Source: a virus. From it: a DNA stretch of 45,183 nt. Below the pieces are notes generated by a model. That model was not told where the DNA came from, searched no databases, and worked only from the letters and a program-made list of their open reading frames with translations. Where the stretch lies: IMG/VR virus record IMGVR_UViG_3300049484_000153, positions 1 through 45,183 of that record. One strand, written 5' to 3'. Shown piece after piece: positions 32,203-40,434 of the stretch. A program made the position numbers and the translations under genes. Position 1 is the stretch's first letter, and every line of letters begins with the position of its first letter.

Positions 32203-33516
32203 ATGGCTCAACTTTGCGGCTGGAAGACCCCCGCAACCGGACTTCGTGAGTGCACCAACGAACGTTGGAAGGTCGGCGCGACATACTGCGCCATCCACGA
32301 GGATGAGTATCGTGCAGCACGTCGCGGCAAGCCCAGTACACCCCGCGCTCCTCGCGTCGTGGTGAACCTGGCGGATCAGAACATTCCCGAGGGACGCACC
32401 CACGCCTACGTCGTGTCCAAGGACCTCCGCGCTCTTTGGGACGCGGCGATGGTCGGAGCGACAAAGCGGCCCGCAGGCAACTTCCTCTTCATCGGTCCTC
32501 CCGGATCGGGCAAGACGGACGGTGCGGAGTCCCTCGCCATCGAGGCTGGGCTCGACTTCACGAAGGTCGATGCCGCTTCGATGACCGACCCCGAGGCGTG
32601 GTTCGGGACCCGCGAGATCGTGGTCCAGGACGGTGTCGCCGTCACGGACTACAAGCCATCGATCTTCGTGGAGTCCATCCAGAAGCCGGGCATCACCTTC
32701 ATCGATGAGATCAACCGATGCCGCGATGAGGGTCGCAACATCATCATCCCGATCATCGACCACACGCGGGCCGTGATGAACCCGCTTACGGGCGACATCA
32801 TCACCCGCCACCCACAGAACTTCATCATCATGGCGGGCAACGTTGGACTCGCCTTCACGGGTACATCGTCCATCGACCCCGCCTTCTGGACTCGCGCCAC
32901 CGTCGTTGAGTTCGAGTACACCGATGAGGCATCCGAACGGTCCATCGTGGAGACCGCGACTGGATGCGATGCCGAGTCGGCATACGTCCTCGTACGCTTT
33001 GCCGTCGACTCCCGGGCTCGCGCCGCCAACGATGACGAGTTCCCCGCGATCTCGACTCGCGAGTTGATCGCCGCCGGTGAGCACATCGCCGATGGGCTCT
33101 CACGGGACCTCGCGGTCAAGTTCAACATCCTCAATCACGCCTCCGGTGAGGGTGGCAACGCCTCGCTACGCAACGAGCTCAACAACATCTGGACCGGTGT
33201 TCGAGCGGCGAAGTTGCCCGAGGCGAACCCCGGCCCAAAAGTCCCAACGCCTGACCAGAGTGGTTGGGTCTGTCCAGTCCATCATGTCGTGAAGACGGTC
33301 CCCGCCGGGGTGTCGACAAAGACAGGTCGCGCATATACCGCCTTCAAGGCGTGCAGCGCTCTAGGTTGCCCGAACACCGAGTCCAACGGGACAGCATGGA
33401 ACGCCGCCGCCATCAAGACAACCTCAGGAGCGGGGCTCCACTGCCAAGACTGCGGCCAGATCAACCCGGTCGGACGCACAACGATCTGCGTCTCCTGCGG
33501 GTCATCTCTTACCTGA
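32203..33516 (+). CDS. MoxR/CobS-type AAA+ ATPase with zinc modules
   Basis: A 437-residue AAA+ protein. Walker A is GPPGSGKT (98-105), Walker B FIDEIN (166-171); the later PQNFIIMAGN and a sensor-like Arg-rich region fit the MoxR/CobS clade. The N-terminus has C5, C17, C29 and H32, and the C-terminus has CPVHH, C-x5-C, and CQDCG...CVSCG, making at least two zinc sites that are unusual for the clade. MoxR proteins work with vWA partners to remodel or insert metal into target proteins; the partner is the next gene. GAGGAG lies before the ATG. It follows the 32099 repeat region. Confidence 0.82.
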   Translation: MAQLCGWKTPATGLRECTNERWKVGATYCAIHEDEYRAARRGKPSTPRAPRVVVNLADQNIPEGRTHAYVVSKDLRALWDAAMVGATKRPAGNFLFIGPPGSGKTDGAESLAIEAGLDFTKVDAASMTDPEAWFGTREIVVQDGVAVTDYKPSIFVESIQKPGITFIDEINRCRDEGRNIIIPIIDHTRAVMNPLTGDIITRHPQNFIIMAGNVGLAFTGTSSIDPAFWTRATVVEFEYTDEASERSIVETATGCDAESAYVLVRFAVDSRARAANDDEFPAISTRELIAAGEHIADGLSRDLAVKFNILNHASGEGGNASLRNELNNIWTGVRAAKLPEANPGPKVPTPDQSGWVCPVHHVVKTVPAGVSTKTGRAYTAFKACSALGCPNTESNGTAWNAAAIKTTSGAGLHCQDCGQINPVGRTTICVSCGSSLT

Positions 33517-33560
33517 AACATGGTATGGACAATCGCTGGTCGCCAGGCGAGAATAGACTT
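33514..33560 (+). promoter_or_regulatory. Sigma70-like phage promoter, copy 3
   Basis: TGAAACAT, then TGGACA at 33526-33531, a 17-base spacer, and GAGAAT at 33549-33554, followed by AGACTT. The -10 box differs from copies 1 and 2 by T to G at position 1, so it should be weaker. It starts inside the MoxR stop codon and reads into the vWA gene. Confidence 0.82.
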
Positions 33561-33595
33561 GGCGATCACGCCTTAGCACCAAGGAGGACATTCCA

Positions 33596-35551
33596 GTGAC
33601 TCTCGCGGATTACGACTTTGACCGCGGCATCTTCGATGACGACGATGACTTCGAGAGCGATGATCTCGAAGACATCGAGGCATCCGACCACTCATACCTG
33701 AAGGGTATGTGGAGCGGGTTCCGCGCAACATCCAACGCCACATTCGATGAAGGCGTTGGTTCTCAACTTGCGCAGGACACCATCCTCGCTCACGGGATGG
33801 TCCAGTCATTCGTCAACGCCTTCGCCCGTGACGGGTACTACGTGGTCACATTCGATCCGCACACCTCGACCGCTGGCACCGACATGCATGCCAAGCACGT
33901 GGCGATCACGCCGGCTCCCATCGCCGATAAGGATCTCACCGCCGAAGAGGCGGGCCTGATCCTCACGGGACTCGCCACTCACGAGATCTCTCATCCGCGC
34001 TATGGGCGCCGAACCGCTCAAGCAGTCGACGCGGCCTTCCCGGGCAATGGCACCGCATCGCGACTCTCGAACCTCCTCGATGACATCCGCATCGAGAAGC
34101 GGTTCATCGCCGACTACCCAGGCTACGCGGGCATCTTCGAACCCACACTCAACTACGTTGGTGCGGCCAGTCTCAAGCGGGACAAGATCCTGGGACTCCG
34201 CAAGCCATCGCTCAACGCTCCCGTCAACCTCGCCATCGGCGCCACGCGATATCCCTCCTTCAATGACTGGTCGGACCCCGCGATCAAGGCGGAGTTCGAC
34301 TGGTGGAATGATTGGGCCGTCCGCGGGTCGCGCGAGGATGCTCCGATCCGCCACGTTGGCTTCATCCGCGAAGCCCTCCAGCACATCGCCGCTCTCAAGG
34401 CACAGCAGAAGAAGGCGCAATCAACCACCGCACCCTCCGCGTCGTCCTCTTCGTCAGGCACGGGTGACAGCGACCCGAGCCCGTCAACACCCTCAGGCGG
34501 CGAGAAGTCAGAAGCCGCACCGCTCGACGATGACACGCTCAACCAGATCACGATGCCCGCTAACTACTATGATCCCGAAGACACGAAGACCGAGGACGAC
34601 ACGAACCCAATGGATGGGTGCTCGGGTTCGGCAGCAGTAGACAAGGCCGCGGCCGAAGGCGATACCACCTATAAGGAGATCGCCGCCCTCAAGAATGAGG
34701 CCGAGAACATCGTTCAGAATGCCCGCAACCAAGAGAGCGATGGACACGGCAACAAGGTCGATGTCAGCAAGTCGCTCCGCGGGATCACGGGTGGTCTTCC
34801 GAAAGCACGCCCATCAGCGGTTGCGGCGAAGTACATTCGCAACGCGATCATGCAGTCCAGGACGGGACACACCGACCACGCGCCGTTCAAGCGTCATGGC
34901 CGCCTCGATCAGCGCGGCATCGCACGCATTGCGAAGGGCGACTACCGGGTCTTCGAGAAGCGGACCGCTCCGTCCGTCGGACGCTTCAACATCTGGGTGA
35001 TGGTCGATGCATCATCCTCCATGGAATGGGGTGGTTGGAGTGAGCAGGCGCCGCTTCAAAATGCAGCCGCCGTTGGTCATGCGATGGCCGTTGCTTCGCA
35101 GACCATCCCGACCGTCAGGATGAGCCTCTGGGCATGGTCCTCGCCATTCCGTTCTGGCGCATACGCCGATGGCGGTGCGGCTCTCGCCTGGAAGACCGGG
35201 ATGAAGACCGACCAGGCACTCCGCCTCTCGACCGTCAAGACCGGCGGGACACCCGACGCGGTCGTCATGGGATGGGCCGGTCGAGCCATCCTCAAGGAGA
35301 CCGTTGGCGAGGAGACACCCGTCATCATCTTCATCAGTGACGGTGCGGGATACGGCGAGATGAATGCCCGCATCGAAGAAGCCCGTAAGGCCGGCGTCGA
35401 GGTCTACGGTGTCTCCTTCTCGGGAGGCATGGATGATGTCGACAGTCGACGGTTTGGGAAGAACAACTACGTTCCGTGGAAGGGGTCCATCGAGGAAACG
35501 GCACGACCACTCGCCACGCTCTTCGCCCGCATCACGGGTATGGCGCGATGA
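33596..35551 (+). CDS. Zincin-like and vWA-domain protein (CobT/MoxR partner)
   Basis: A 651-residue protein. The N-terminus is very acidic (DDDDDFESDDLEDIE). Residues about 110-175 form a zincin-like segment: HEISH (129-133), followed by LLDDIRIEKRF, where a third ligand could sit. A low-complexity Ser/Pro/Asp linker spans about 275-380. The C-terminal vWA domain has the MIDAS D471-x-S-x-S and later VIIFISDGAGYG. Such proteins pair with MoxR/CobS ATPases as metal-chelatase or chaperone complexes. Expressed from the 33514 promoter. Whether it chelates metal, cuts protein or remodels a virion or replication complex is open. Confidence 0.8.
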   Translation: MTLADYDFDRGIFDDDDDFESDDLEDIEASDHSYLKGMWSGFRATSNATFDEGVGSQLAQDTILAHGMVQSFVNAFARDGYYVVTFDPHTSTAGTDMHAKHVAITPAPIADKDLTAEEAGLILTGLATHEISHPRYGRRTAQAVDAAFPGNGTASRLSNLLDDIRIEKRFIADYPGYAGIFEPTLNYVGAASLKRDKILGLRKPSLNAPVNLAIGATRYPSFNDWSDPAIKAEFDWWNDWAVRGSREDAPIRHVGFIREALQHIAALKAQQKKAQSTTAPSASSSSSGTGDSDPSPSTPSGGEKSEAAPLDDDTLNQITMPANYYDPEDTKTEDDTNPMDGCSGSAAVDKAAAEGDTTYKEIAALKNEAENIVQNARNQESDGHGNKVDVSKSLRGITGGLPKARPSAVAAKYIRNAIMQSRTGHTDHAPFKRHGRLDQRGIARIAKGDYRVFEKRTAPSVGRFNIWVMVDASSSMEWGGWSEQAPLQNAAAVGHAMAVASQTIPTVRMSLWAWSSPFRSGAYADGGAALAWKTGMKTDQALRLSTVKTGGTPDAVVMGWAGRAILKETVGEETPVIIFISDGAGYGEMNARIEEARKAGVEVYGVSFSGGMDDVDSRRFGKNNYVPWKGSIEETARPLATLFARITGMAR

Positions 35552-35568
35552 CCACAGGAGGTAGCCCA

Positions 35569-36174
35569 ATGGACCAGTCTCAGATCGCCTCAGACGCTCT
35601 CAGAGGTCACACTTTGAGCGAGGTACGCGATACGCCAGTCACTAGTAAGGTGGGTCGCTCCGGTCGTCAGAGAGGCACAGAGGCCAGGCGCGTACCGCAT
35701 GACGAGATCGTCGCTATCGCGCAGGCCATCGTGCTCCCGGAAGGCGTCACGGACCTGCGTATGACGGTCCATCACGATCATGGAGACAAGCTCCCCAACG
35801 GCAACTGGAGCGGCCTGGGCGGAAAGACCATGTTCGGTCCAGTGTTCGTCATCGGTGGACGACTCGAGAGTGAGCCCATCCACCTCTTCGAAAGTCAGAA
35901 AGATGCCATCGCTCTTCATGCGATGCTCACAGGAGATGAAGGAGACCTATGGCACAGGAAACAACGCCGGCTCGAAGCGCTTGCTGCGGCGGAGATTGCG
36001 GAGGCGGAGGCAGTTGCGATCTTGAAGGAGAATGCAAAGACTGTTCGCCGAGCGAACGAGGGTGGCGGTGGCTCGAGTCGACCGTCGCGCTCCAGCGCGA
36101 AGCGTACGGCTTCGAGTGGACCGGGACTGAGTCGGCGGGAGAGGTTGCGAGCAGCCTCAAAGACAACCTCCTAG
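35569..36174 (+). CDS. Hypothetical protein overlapping the dUTPase-like gene
   Basis: A 201-residue protein from an ATG preceded by AGGAGGTAGCCCA; an upstream ATG at 35548 overlapping the vWA stop is possible. The first two thirds look like a small alpha/beta domain with a basic N-terminus; the end has an Ala/Glu helix then a Ser/Arg-rich tail. The last 226 bases also encode the N-terminal part of the next gene in another frame. No family recognised. Confidence 0.6.
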   Translation: MDQSQIASDALRGHTLSEVRDTPVTSKVGRSGRQRGTEARRVPHDEIVAIAQAIVLPEGVTDLRMTVHHDHGDKLPNGNWSGLGGKTMFGPVFVIGGRLESEPIHLFESQKDAIALHAMLTGDEGDLWHRKQRRLEALAAAEIAEAEAVAILKENAKTVRRANEGGGGSSRPSRSSAKRTASSGPGLSRRERLRAASKTTS

Positions 36175-36425
36175 CGGCGATGGTCGAACTCTCGGGCGAG
36201 GTACCCCGCGAGTTCCACTGGAAGTACTGGAGTCACACCGAACCATTCGTCAATCGGATGCGAGTCCTTGATGAACTCGTCGATGTCCTCCACTTCATCG
36301 CCAACATGCTCATCGCCATCGGCGTTGACGACACGGAACTCGAGATCGCCTACAAGTACAAGCAACGGATCAACCGCGAGCGACAGGGTGCGAAGTATGT
36401 CGCCGCACAAGGAAAGGACGTATGA
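35949..36425 (+). CDS. All-alpha dUTPase/dCTPase-like NTP pyrophosphohydrolase
   Basis: A 158-residue protein with a very good AAGGAG site. After a Cys-rich N-terminus (C12, C13, C17, C23, C29, C32), the dimeric dUTPase-type domain begins at about residue 42: LQREAYGF, then the metal motif E80-x3-E84, FHWKYW (89-94), and DELVDVLHF (E109, D112). Members, like the related T4 gp56 dCTPase-dUTPase, split dNTPs to dNMP and pyrophosphate. In this cassette it would supply dCMP or dUMP and lower dCTP. Its first 226 bases overlap the preceding gene in another frame. Confidence 0.75.
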   Translation: MAQETTPARSACCGGDCGGGGSCDLEGECKDCSPSERGWRWLESTVALQREAYGFEWTGTESAGEVASSLKDNLLAAMVELSGEVPREFHWKYWSHTEPFVNRMRVLDELVDVLHFIANMLIAIGVDDTELEIAYKYKQRINRERQGAKYVAAQGKDV

Positions 36426-36838
36426 CCAGACTCTCGTGGGATCAGTACGCTCTCAACCTCGCGCACGCCGCGGCGACACGCAGTGAGGATCCGTACCATC
36501 AGGTCGGAGTGGCTCTGATGCGCCCTGACCACACCGTAGCAGCGGTCGGATACAACGGAGCGCCGTCGGGCGTCGACATCGACTGGTCAGATCGTGACGC
36601 TCGCCGAGCGCAGGTCATCCATGCGGAAGCGAACGCCCTCCGCTATGTTCGTCCCGGCGAGGTCGGGACGCTCGTGACTACGATGATGCCGTGCGCTAAC
36701 TGCGTGCTTCTGATGTCGTCTTACGGCATCCGTCGAGTCGTCTACACCGGTGAACTGGACCCTGCGGTCTACGACACCACATTCATCCGCGAACTCGCGA
36801 ACGAGTGCGGCATCGAGATCGTCAAGGAGCGCGCATGA
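36422..36838 (+). CDS. dCMP deaminase
   Basis: A 138-residue zinc deaminase. HAE (67-69) holds the zinc ligand and catalytic Glu; PCANC (90-94) holds the other two zinc Cys; YNGAPSG (44-50) is the typical substrate-loop motif. It turns dCMP into dUMP, feeding thymidylate synthesis. Its start and stop both overlap neighbours, so it is co-expressed with the dUTPase-like and hydroxymethylase genes. The combination resembles the T4 pyrimidine route. Confidence 0.9.
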   Translation: MTRLSWDQYALNLAHAAATRSEDPYHQVGVALMRPDHTVAAVGYNGAPSGVDIDWSDRDARRAQVIHAEANALRYVRPGEVGTLVTTMMPCANCVLLMSSYGIRRVVYTGELDPAVYDTTFIRELANECGIEIVKERA

Positions 36839-37611
36839 AAGTCTACCTCGCTGGACCGATGTCCGGCATCAAAAGTTTCAACATCCCCGCGTTCCAGGCC
36901 GCCACCAAAGTCCTTCGAGACAACGGCCACATCGTGATCTCGCCAGTCGAACTCGACGGAGCTCAAGACCGGGCCATTCTTCTACAGAGTGAACACGGTG
37001 ATCACAAAGATCTTCCGCGTCCCTACGAAGAGTACTTGAGCAACGATCACATCACGATCCGTGGTACTCCCGATCTCGATGCCATCGTCTGTCTCCCTGG
37101 GTGGGAGAACTCCTTCGGCGCACTCTCCGAAGTCGATCTCGCCGCGAGCCTCGGCATCCCGTCCTACCCGTACGACTCGGTCTTCGGGATGCGTATCCCG
37201 GACAAGGATGATCTCTACGATGCCGATGGGAAGTTCATCACTCACGCCGACAATCCTCTCCGTCAGCGCACCGTTACCGGGGGCGTGAAGGACAACCGCG
37301 GGAAGTTGCCCGTCGACTTGATCCCGTACGAGGCGCTTCGTGGCGCCGCCGAGGTGCTCGCCTACGGAGCGATCAAGTACAAGCCAAACAACTGGCGTCT
37401 CGGCCTCAAGTGGATGGAGACCTGGTCATCCCTTCAGCGTCACCTATGGGCGTGGAAGGAAGGCGAGGACCTCGACCCCGAGACGGGCAAGTCGCACATC
37501 GACCACGCAATGTGCCAGATGCTCTTCCTGGCGACATACGTCCACGACCCGAACATGGCGCAGTTCGATGATCGGTGGATCAACAGCGATCACAACGAGG
37601 CGAAGGCATGA
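36835..37611 (+). CDS. DUF4406-DUF5664 fusion (nucleotide-metabolism enzyme)
   Basis: A 258-residue protein from ATGA. Residues 1-115 match DUF4406, a nucleoside deoxyribosyltransferase-like fold: KVYLAGPMSG (2-11), DLDAIVCLPGWENSFGALSE and a following Ala/Leu-rich helix. Residues about 150-240 match DUF5664, related to dATP/dGTP diphosphohydrolases of MazG type: KLPVDLIPYEALRGAAEVL, GAIKYKPNNWR, RHLWAWKEGEDLDPETGK. The fusion could process nucleotides for DNA modification, for example removing an unwanted dNTP or producing a modified precursor. No biochemical activity can be fixed from sequence. Confidence 0.75.
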   Translation: MKVYLAGPMSGIKSFNIPAFQAATKVLRDNGHIVISPVELDGAQDRAILLQSEHGDHKDLPRPYEEYLSNDHITIRGTPDLDAIVCLPGWENSFGALSEVDLAASLGIPSYPYDSVFGMRIPDKDDLYDADGKFITHADNPLRQRTVTGGVKDNRGKLPVDLIPYEALRGAAEVLAYGAIKYKPNNWRLGLKWMETWSSLQRHLWAWKEGEDLDPETGKSHIDHAMCQMLFLATYVHDPNMAQFDDRWINSDHNEAKA

Positions 37612-38429
37612 GCGCCGGGTACTACGACACATTCAGTGAAGCGTGGCTCGAGGAGATCGACGAGACCCGGTACAATGGGGAGGTGTCATCGCCTCGCGGT
37701 ATGAAGACCCGCGAACAGCGGTGGCGTCAGATCGTGGTGCACGAACCACTCTCGTTCCCTGTCGCTGTCAAGGGTCGCCAGTTCCGAGACGTGATCGGTG
37801 TCCTCGAGGGACTCTCGCTCGTTGGTCAGGTAAGCATCCCAGAGACATTCACATCGCGGGTCGCGAAGTTCGGCGACTTCCTCGACGATGGTGTCTTCCA
37901 TGGGGCGTATGCGACTCGCGCACACGGCGCCATCGGCGAAGTTGTCAATCTCCTCACACGTGATCCTGACTCTCGTCAGGCGGTCATCTCGGTCTTCGAC
38001 TCGAGCCGTGATCTCAACCGTATCAAGAGCGACATCCCCTGCACCATCGCACTCCACTTCATGAAGCGTGGCAAGGAACTTGAGATGAACGCCACGATGC
38101 GATCAAACGACATGTGGCTCGGGACGCCGTATGACTTCACGCAGTTCGCTATCCTTCAGGCAACCATCGCGCAGGCACTCAAACTGAAGCCCGGACTCTA
38201 TGTCCATTCGGCCGGGTCGCTTCATCTCTATGAGCGCGACTTCACGAAGGTTGACCTCATCGACTATGACGATGAAGCGAACACTGATCGGATGGACTTC
38301 CCCTTGTGGGGTGCCGATGATATCGGTGAGATCTCGTCACGAGCAAGGGCGCTGCTCCTCAACCCAAAGGACTTCCAACCAACCACGATGTTCGAGCGCT
38401 GGGCGCAAACCCACATGATGCTTGGATGA
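37608..38429 (+). CDS. dCMP hydroxymethylase-like thymidylate synthase homologue
   Basis: A 273-residue thymidylate-synthase-fold enzyme. Catalytic C145 lies in DIPCT, phosphate-binding residues in MRSND (164-168), and the C-terminal site in AGSLHLYERDF. Where thymidylate synthase has Asn for dUMP (PFN), this protein has Asp176 (PYDF), the residue used by T4 dCMP hydroxymethylase to choose dCMP. MRSND and GSLH-Y also match the T4 enzyme more closely than classical ThyA. It would make 5-hydroxymethyl-dCMP from methylene-tetrahydrofolate, or possibly 5-methyl-dCMP. It is the last gene of the nucleotide operon and overlaps the helicase start. Confidence 0.8.
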   Translation: MSAGYYDTFSEAWLEEIDETRYNGEVSSPRGMKTREQRWRQIVVHEPLSFPVAVKGRQFRDVIGVLEGLSLVGQVSIPETFTSRVAKFGDFLDDGVFHGAYATRAHGAIGEVVNLLTRDPDSRQAVISVFDSSRDLNRIKSDIPCTIALHFMKRGKELEMNATMRSNDMWLGTPYDFTQFAILQATIAQALKLKPGLYVHSAGSLHLYERDFTKVDLIDYDDEANTDRMDFPLWGADDIGEISSRARALLLNPKDFQPTTMFERWAQTHMMLG

Positions 38430-39940
38430 GCGCCATTGTCGTTGGTGATGAGATCGTCATCACCTCCCCGCACGGGAAGGAACTCAAGCAGCTTGGTGCT
38501 CGCTTGAACGCGGGGTCTTGGACGCTCCCTGCGACGAGGTTGAACGCCCAGCTGGTGAACGACCTCGCGCTCGGACTTCCGACGCTCTCAGTGGATCTGA
38601 GCGCGCCAGGGAACGTCGATGACGAGCGCCTCTACGGATACCAGCGCGACGCAGCAGCGCGACTGGCCACGGCCCCGCATGGACTCGTCCTTGTGGCGGC
38701 ACCCGGGTTGGGTAAGACCGCGATGGCTATCGCTGCTGCGGACGTGGCCGTACCCGATGACCGTGTCGTCATCATCGCGCCAGCGTCGCTCCTCGACACC
38801 TGGGCTCGCGAGATCCAGAAGTGGGCTCGAGTCCCGGGAAGCACTTACATCATGCGAGGTAAGGTTGATCACGACCTCGCGAGTGAAGCACGGTGGATCA
38901 TCACATCGTGGGACAAGGCAGTTCGAGAGCAAGCGACCTGGGGCAAGGGGTGGCCACTATGGATCTTGGACGAGAGTGTCCTGGCCAAATCTCGTGGCTC
39001 GAAGAGGTTCAAGACACTCACGAAACTCCGCCGCGACGTTCAACGCTTCTGGCTCCTGAGTGGGTCGCCAACCACTCGCTACTCGGACGATCTCTGGGCG
39101 CAACTCCACCTCCTGTGGCCGAAGGCCTTCTCGAGCTACTGGCGCTTCGCCGAACGGTACACCGTCGTCGAGCAGACACCGTGGGCTCGGGTCGTAACTG
39201 GCGACCGGGTTGGCCGGTCAGCCGCCGTCGACAACTCGGATCTAGTCCTCGTCATCAATGAAGAAGATGCTGGTCTCGATCTTCCCGACTACCTCTTCGA
39301 ACCGCCCCTGGCGGTGGCACTCGAAGGACCTCAACTCAAAGCCTACAAAGAAATGGCGAAGACCTTCATCGCGGAGTTGGAGAACGGGACCGAGGTCATC
39401 GCTGCCAATGAAGCATCGAAGCTTCTCCGACTCCAACAGATAGCCTCATACTTCGATGGTCACTCCGCCAAGCGAGCTGCTCTTCTCGAGGTAATCGGCC
39501 GCTATGAGCCGCCGTATCTCATTTGGACACATTGGAAGGACACATCGCGCGACCTCGAAGCATACCTGACCGGCGCTGGCATCAACGCTATCTCAGTCAC
39601 CGGTGAGACACCGGATAGAGACACGATCATCGAGGACTACAAAGCCGGGAACACCGAATGTTTGATCCTCTCACTCGGTGTCGGGAAGTTCGGTCACACC
39701 CTCACTAACACACGCACAGTCTTTGGATTGGACCGGAACTTCTCCGCCGACGACTATTACCAGTCGATGCATCGTGTCCGCCGCATCGGCCTTACTCACC
39801 GCCCAGTGGTCGTGCCCATCGTTGCCGTAGGAACGGTCGATGAACTCACTGTGGGTGACAACCTCGAAGCCAAACTAGGGGGTATCTCGCGAATGACTAG
39901 ATCAGACCTCGCATCACTCTTGAAGGGGCTCGGCCGGTGA
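38426..39940 (+). CDS. SNF2-type DEAD-like helicase
   Basis: A 504-residue superfamily 2 helicase. Q-like YGYQRDAAARL precedes motif I APGLGKT; motif II is LDES (a variant of DEAH), motif III LSGSPTTR, and motif VI QSMHRVRRIG. The N-terminal 50 residues resemble an HARP-like or beta-rich extension. SNF2-type phage helicases may remodel forks or recombination intermediates. It heads the replication/recombination block. Overlaps both neighbours by 4 bases. Confidence 0.85.
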   Translation: MSAIVVGDEIVITSPHGKELKQLGARLNAGSWTLPATRLNAQLVNDLALGLPTLSVDLSAPGNVDDERLYGYQRDAAARLATAPHGLVLVAAPGLGKTAMAIAAADVAVPDDRVVIIAPASLLDTWAREIQKWARVPGSTYIMRGKVDHDLASEARWIITSWDKAVREQATWGKGWPLWILDESVLAKSRGSKRFKTLTKLRRDVQRFWLLSGSPTTRYSDDLWAQLHLLWPKAFSSYWRFAERYTVVEQTPWARVVTGDRVGRSAAVDNSDLVLVINEEDAGLDLPDYLFEPPLAVALEGPQLKAYKEMAKTFIAELENGTEVIAANEASKLLRLQQIASYFDGHSAKRAALLEVIGRYEPPYLIWTHWKDTSRDLEAYLTGAGINAISVTGETPDRDTIIEDYKAGNTECLILSLGVGKFGHTLTNTRTVFGLDRNFSADDYYQSMHRVRRIGLTHRPVVVPIVAVGTVDELTVGDNLEAKLGGISRMTRSDLASLLKGLGR

Positions 39941-40434
39941 AAGCGCCACGCACACTCAGTCGAGATCTTCAAGCAAAGACACAAGTGTGGCTTTGCCTCG
40001 ACCCCGGTATCACGACCGGGATGGTGGTCATTGATGCCGACGGCGAACTTCGCGCAACGACCGTCTGGGGAACAGCCGAGGTGAAGGACTCGCTCGACAC
40101 AATGATCCGCGCGCTTCACCTGTCTGGGTACAAGATCATTGTTGTGATTGAGAAGATGCCTCCAGGTTCCTACGGTCAACTCGCCTCTAAGCTCGAGGCC
40201 GTTCGACGAGACATCTCGGTCGTTGTGGAAGAGACCTATGAACTTCCCGTTGTGTACATCGCACCTGGTGAGTGGAAGCCGTCACGCATGGCGAAGACCG
40301 TCAACATCAAGGGATGGAGGTTCAACGGAACGCCTATGATGACACATCAGAAGGACGCCTTCAGGATGGGGAGGTACTACCTCGACAAGGCACAACGATC
40401 TGCAGTTGACTCATGGGTAGGAAAGACCCACTGA
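39937..40434 (+). CDS. RuvC-like Holliday junction resolvase
   Basis: A 165-residue RNase H-fold nuclease with a GTG start. The acidic residues fit RuvC: D22 (LCLDPGITTG), E72 (VVIEKMPPGS), and H137-x2-D140 (THQKDAFRMG). It would resolve branched recombination or replication structures before packaging, alongside endonuclease VII and the Cas4-like nuclease. Confidence 0.78.
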   Translation: MKAPRTLSRDLQAKTQVWLCLDPGITTGMVVIDADGELRATTVWGTAEVKDSLDTMIRALHLSGYKIIVVIEKMPPGSYGQLASKLEAVRRDISVVVEETYELPVVYIAPGEWKPSRMAKTVNIKGWRFNGTPMMTHQKDAFRMGRYYLDKAQRSAVDSWVGKTH

